Source: an uncultured Eubacteriales bacterium
Lineage (GTDB): Bacteria; Bacillota; Clostridia; Lachnospirales; Lachnospiraceae
Direction of reading: 5' to 3'
Assembly (NCBI GenBank): GCA_900321525.1
Contig: ONWL01000034.1
Coordinates: 1 to 17,920 of the forward strand
DNA: 17,920 nucleotides
Below, one piece after another: positions 15,099 through 17,920 of the stretch. The notes beneath the pieces are model-generated. The model was not told the origin of the DNA. It was given only the letters and a program-made list of their open reading frames with translations, and made no database searches. Each line of letters begins with the position of its first letter. Position 1 is the stretch's first letter. Position numbers and translations under genes: made by a program.

Positions 15099-15115
15099 CC
15101 ACCATCACCCTTTTT
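15090..15115 (+). terminator. Intrinsic terminator of the nuclease-helicase gene
   Basis: AAAGGGTGA (15090-15098) pairs with TCACCCTTT (15105-15113), followed by more T residues. The left arm includes the TGA stop codon. Confidence 0.85.
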
Positions 15116-15141
15116 CATCCTATTTCCTTTCTTTTATTTTT

Positions 15142-15201
15142 AGGTCTTTTCGAAACAATGATACCGAACACCTTGCATCAAAATTTTTTCATTTGAAAAA
15201 C
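15142..15201 (+). repeat. MITE-like hairpin repeat, degraded half copy C
   Basis: Matches only the left half of copy B: CGAAAC-ATGATACC (with one mismatch), CATCA, and TTTTCATTTGAAAAAC at the end, at about 43 of 50 positions. The AGG at the left edge is also kept. No matching right half was found, so it appears truncated. Confidence 0.65.
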
Positions 15202-15227
15202 TCCGTCCACTTTTCCATCCAGAGCAG

Positions 15228-15256
15228 TTGTGTTTCCTGTTTTTTTGTGATAGAAT
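15228..15256 (+). promoter_or_regulatory. Extended -10 promoter of the MFS transporter gene
   Basis: TTGTGT (15228-15233), a 17-base spacer, then TAGAAT (15251-15256) with the extended TG one base before it. The leader is about 83 bases. Confidence 0.6.
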
Positions 15257-15266
15257 GGCAAGGATG

Positions 15267-15303
15267 AAGGCGTACTCGTATACACGCCTTTCTCTTATTT
15301 TTA
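15267..15303 (+). promoter_or_regulatory. Possible attenuator hairpin in the MFS leader
   Basis: AAGGCGT (15267-15273) pairs with ACGCCTT (15284-15290), followed by TCTCTTATTTTT. It sits between the promoter and the start codon. The U-rich strand can alternatively pair with CAAATGAGAGA downstream, so a switch between two structures is conceivable. Confidence 0.4.
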
Positions 15304-15345
15304 CAAATGAGAGAGTGACAACAAAATCAGAAAGGACAAAAAATC

Positions 15346-16674
15346 ATGAGTCACAATGAACAAACATTCGGTGGCTGGCGTTCCAACAAATGGATCCGTG
15401 CTGCCATCCCGGCACTGCTTTTGCATTGCAGTATCGGTACTGTGTACTGCTGGTCCATCTTCAGCCAGGAAATTGCAGATTACATCGGCTTTTCCAAAGG
15501 GGCAACTGAATGGGCATTCAGCTTTGCCATTTTCTTCTTAGGTATGTCTGCTGCTTTCCTTGGAAATGTAGTGGAAAAAGACATTCACAAATCTTCCCTG
15601 ATCGCTGCCATCTGCTTTGCTTTGGGTATGGCAGGTACAGGCGCTTTCATTTATTACGGCGGCTTGCATAAGGGCAGTCCACTGGCACTGATCGGCATTT
15701 ATGTCTGTTACGGTTTTATCATGGGTATCGGTCTGGGTACCGGTTACCTTTCCCCGGTTAAGACACTGATGCTCTGGTTCCAGGACAGAAAAGGTCTGGC
15801 AACCGGTCTGGCAGTAGCAGGCTTCGGTGCCGCAAAGGCAATCGCAAGTCCCATCATGCAGAGTATGTTAACCGGTCTAGGAGAAGGCGGCGTGTACAAG
15901 ATGTTCCTGATCCTTGCCGTGGTATATTTCGTGATGATGTTCATCGGACATCTGTTATTAAAGAAACCGGATGGATGGCATGAGCCTCAGAAGACCGAAA
16001 AGGGACAGCGTATTCTGGATGTAATCAAGACCAAGCCGATCACCAATTACATCGGCATCTGGCTCATGTTCTATATCAATATTACCTGTGGTCTGGCACT
16101 GCTGTCCCAGGAAAAGATGATTGTAAAATGTATCGGTCTGGCTGCTTCGGTAGGCCTGATTTCCACCGTATCTGCCATCTTCAATGCTGGTGGTCGTTTG
16201 GGATTCTCTGCATGGGCGGATACCATGAAAGACCGTAACACCATCTATAAAATCATCTTCGTCATGTCTATCGTACTGACCGGTCTGACCATTCTCACAG
16301 GCGGTATCAAAAACGGTGCAGGCAATACTGCTCTGACCATTCTGGTACTGGCTCTGATCATGGCAGTCAACGCAGGTTACGGCGGTGGTTTCTCCAATGT
16401 GCCAACCCTGCTTTCTGACCACTATGGCATGCGCAGCATCAGCGCCATCCATGGTATTACCTTATCCGCATGGGCATTTGCCGGTCTGACCGGTAACCAG
16501 ATGGCTACCTGGATCGTAAACCACTTCGGAGAAACCGTAGAGATCGACGGATATATGGTAAACCCGGTAGGATACCAGACCGTACTGTATGTGACCATCG
16601 TACTGTATGCCATCGCACTACTGCTGTCTCTTGTATTCGTAAGACCTACCAACAAGACAACATCCGGCAAATAA
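15346..16674 (+). CDS. OFA-family MFS transporter (oxalate/formate antiporter-like)
   Basis: A 442-residue inner membrane protein with about 12 predicted membrane helices. The opening (WIRAAIPALLLHCSIGTVYCWSIF-type helix 1 near residues 17-40), the GFSKGATEWAFSFAIFFLGM segment and the YGFIMGIGLGTGYLSPVKTLMLWFQDRKGLATGLAV stretch (about 124-160) are typical of the OFA family, which moves small carboxylates such as oxalate, formate or lactate. A second-half segment (GGGFSNVPTLLSDHYGMRS, about 346-364) also fits. AAAGGA lies about 9 bases before the ATG. It stands alone between an upstream promoter with a hairpin leader and a strong terminator. The exact substrate cannot be read from sequence; lactate or another short acid is my best guess. 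Confidence 0.9.
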   Translation: MSHNEQTFGGWRSNKWIRAAIPALLLHCSIGTVYCWSIFSQEIADYIGFSKGATEWAFSFAIFFLGMSAAFLGNVVEKDIHKSSLIAAICFALGMAGTGAFIYYGGLHKGSPLALIGIYVCYGFIMGIGLGTGYLSPVKTLMLWFQDRKGLATGLAVAGFGAAKAIASPIMQSMLTGLGEGGVYKMFLILAVVYFVMMFIGHLLLKKPDGWHEPQKTEKGQRILDVIKTKPITNYIGIWLMFYINITCGLALLSQEKMIVKCIGLAASVGLISTVSAIFNAGGRLGFSAWADTMKDRNTIYKIIFVMSIVLTGLTILTGGIKNGAGNTALTILVLALIMAVNAGYGGGFSNVPTLLSDHYGMRSISAIHGITLSAWAFAGLTGNQMATWIVNHFGETVEIDGYMVNPVGYQTVLYVTIVLYAIALLLSLVFVRPTNKTTSGK

Positions 16675-16712
16675 AACATTGCCTGAAAACAGAGGGATTC
16701 CTCTGAGGCTTA

Positions 16713-16744
16713 CTGCATGGAGTCGCAAAACCGATTCCATGCAG
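16713..16744. terminator. Hairpin after the MFS gene
   Basis: CTGCATGGA (16713-16721) pairs perfectly with TCCATGCAG (16736-16744), with a further TCG/CGA pair inside. It has no U-run of its own and probably supports the neighbouring terminator. Confidence 0.55.
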
Positions 16745-16748
16745 CACA

Positions 16749-16794
16749 AAAACGGAGATCAAAACACAGTTTCCTGTGCAGTGATCTCCGTTTT
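16749..16794. terminator. Bidirectional intrinsic terminator between the MFS gene and nadA
   Basis: A 13-bp perfect stem, AAAACGGAGATCA (16749-16761) with its complement (16782-16794), plus an inner CACAG-TTTC-CTGTG hairpin. T-runs are present on both strands, so it can serve both converging genes. Confidence 0.85.
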
Positions 16795-16985
16795 CTGATA
16801 TACTTTCTTCATATAACTGCCTGGCATCGCCTTCCCAGCAGAACATTTCTATTATGCAGCAAAATACGCTGTCAGCCAATACCACTTTTCACCAGCATAC
16901 GGTTTCCTGATATGATTCCAGGAAGCCAATCAGCCCATACTGCTTTTCCCTGGGACACTATTTGCGCTTCCTATGCGCCGTTTGC

Positions 16986-17903
16986 TCAGCCGCCCAATTC
17001 CAGCATCTTATCAATACATTTCTTGGCTGCCAGTCTGGTCTCTTCTTCCATCAGGATTTCTTCCGCTTCTCCGTATTTGACCATGTTGTACACATCTGCC
17101 AGTGTAGTCAGCTTCATATTTCTGCATACACAATCCTTAGACAGTTCATAAAATCTCTTTTCCGGACATTCCATCTGCAAATGCTGTACTATGCTATTCT
17201 CTGTACCAATGATAAATTCTTTTGCGCTGCTTTCTTTTGCAAAATTCATAATGCCGGTGGTGCTTCCCACATAATCTGCCAGTTCCACAACCTCTGGTCT
17301 GCTTTCCGGATGCACCAGAAGCAGTGCCTCCGGATGTTTCTGTTTCATCCGCTTCACATCCTTGACACTAAGCAATACATGGGTAGGACATCCCCCTTGT
17401 AATAATTCAATCTGTTTCTCCGGACACTGGTTCTTGATCCAGCTCCCCAGATTGATATCCGGAATAAACAGCAGATGCTCCTGTTCCATATTTTTGACAA
17501 TCTTTAAAGCAGATGCAGATGTCACACACACATCGCATACCGTTTTCAAATCCGCAGTGGTATTGATATACGCTACAACTGTCACATCTGGATGCAACTC
17601 CTTATAGTATGCAATCATCTCCTTATCCATCTGCTCTGCCATGGGGCATCCTGCCTCCGGATGGGACAGATACACTCTCTTTTCCGGGGAAAGGATCTTG
17701 CAGGTTTCTGCCATAAAACGGACACCGCACATGAGTACATTTTGCTGGGGTGCTGCTGCTGCCTGCTTGCTCAATCCATAACTGTCTCCCACATAATCTG
17801 CCACTTCCCAGATATCATGACTTTCATATGCGTGTACTAAGATACAAATATCTTTTTCCTTCTTCAGACGAATGATCTCGTCCTGCATCTCTCGAATGGT
17901 CAT
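16986..17903 (-). CDS. nadA: Quinolinate synthase A
   Basis: Condenses iminoaspartate with dihydroxyacetone phosphate to quinolinate in de novo NAD synthesis; a cytoplasmic [4Fe-4S] enzyme. It has 305 residues, the short form seen in Clostridia and Thermotoga. By comparison with Thermotoga NadA, the three cluster ligands are C86 (AGCPMA), C172 (GGCPTH) and C260 (CVCRNMKLTTL). Also visible are CGVRFMAETCKIL (59-71), YINTTADLK (112-120), VTSASALKIV (127-136) and LVHPES (196-201). AGAGGA lies 7 bases before the ATG. An ATG-TAA pair precedes the start in the same frame. Partners nadB and nadC would be expected nearby; none lies downstream in this window, so they may lie beyond the right edge. Confidence 0.97.
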   Translation of the reverse strand: MTIREMQDEIIRLKKEKDICILVHAYESHDIWEVADYVGDSYGLSKQAAAAPQQNVLMCGVRFMAETCKILSPEKRVYLSHPEAGCPMAEQMDKEMIAYYKELHPDVTVVAYINTTADLKTVCDVCVTSASALKIVKNMEQEHLLFIPDINLGSWIKNQCPEKQIELLQGGCPTHVLLSVKDVKRMKQKHPEALLLVHPESRPEVVELADYVGSTTGIMNFAKESSAKEFIIGTENSIVQHLQMECPEKRFYELSKDCVCRNMKLTTLADVYNMVKYGEAEEILMEEETRLAAKKCIDKMLELGG

Positions 17904-17920
17904 TTACATTTCCTCTTTCT

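Larger units (their letters stand above)
16675..16985. other. 311-base convergent intergenic region
   Basis: It contains no supported gene. It holds two strong hairpins at 16713-16794 and a further 9-bp stem, GGTTTCCTG (16901-16909) with CAGGAAGCC (16919-16927, one G-U pair), which lies downstream of nadA. Confidence 0.6.

Noticed and set aside
17901..17909. ATG-TAA just before the nadA start, and ATG-AAA-TGA at rfbB
   Set aside because: Such tiny start-stop pairs occur by chance at AT-rich starts; two cases are too few to suggest control.

Overview
The window looks like chromosome from a gut-type Clostridia species, most likely Lachnospiraceae. Reasons: strong GGAGG ribosome binding sites, moderate GC, an OFA-family MFS transporter, a flavin reductase-rubredoxin fusion, a clostridial-length NadA, and protein sequences typical of that family. 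This is a judgement from the sequence alone; no database was searched.

Layout. 1-687 (-) is a LolD/MacB-type ABC ATPase cut by the left edge, divergent from a GNAT acetyltransferase (852-1313, +). Next comes a minus-strand run: flavin reductase-rubredoxin (1457-2068), rfbD, rfbB and rfbA (2202-5139, dTDP-rhamnose synthesis, no rfbC present), a MerR-methyltransferase fusion (5209-6387) with a textbook MerR-type operator, an amidohydrolase (6478-7287), a lipoprotein carrying a complete barnase-type ribonuclease domain (7532-8305), a phenylacetate-CoA ligase gene broken by a 22-bp tandem duplication (8651-9977), and a FliB-like Cys-rich lysine N-methylase coupled to a DUF6630-like protein (10192-12297).

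12341-15115 is the most unusual part. It holds an apparently free-standing structured small RNA with its own promoter and U-tract (about 12421-12512, +). Convergent with it is an AT-rich DUF3644/HEPN-like gene with an RNxxxH motif (12503-13450, -). Divergent from that gene is a nuclease-helicase fusion (13596-15098, +). Together they resemble a small defence-type island, although the helicase has ordinary base composition, so the three may not be one system. The right end is an OFA-type MFS transporter (15346-16674, +) and nadA (16986-17903, -), converging on strong hairpin terminators.

A dispersed hairpin repeat with 15-bp ends (AGG...CGAAAC / GTTTCG...CCT) occurs as a 100-bp copy, a 211-bp copy and a degraded half copy. 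Both full copies sit within a few bases of a stop codon and about 30 bp before the next start. No tRNA, rRNA, CRISPR array, transposase or integrase was seen.
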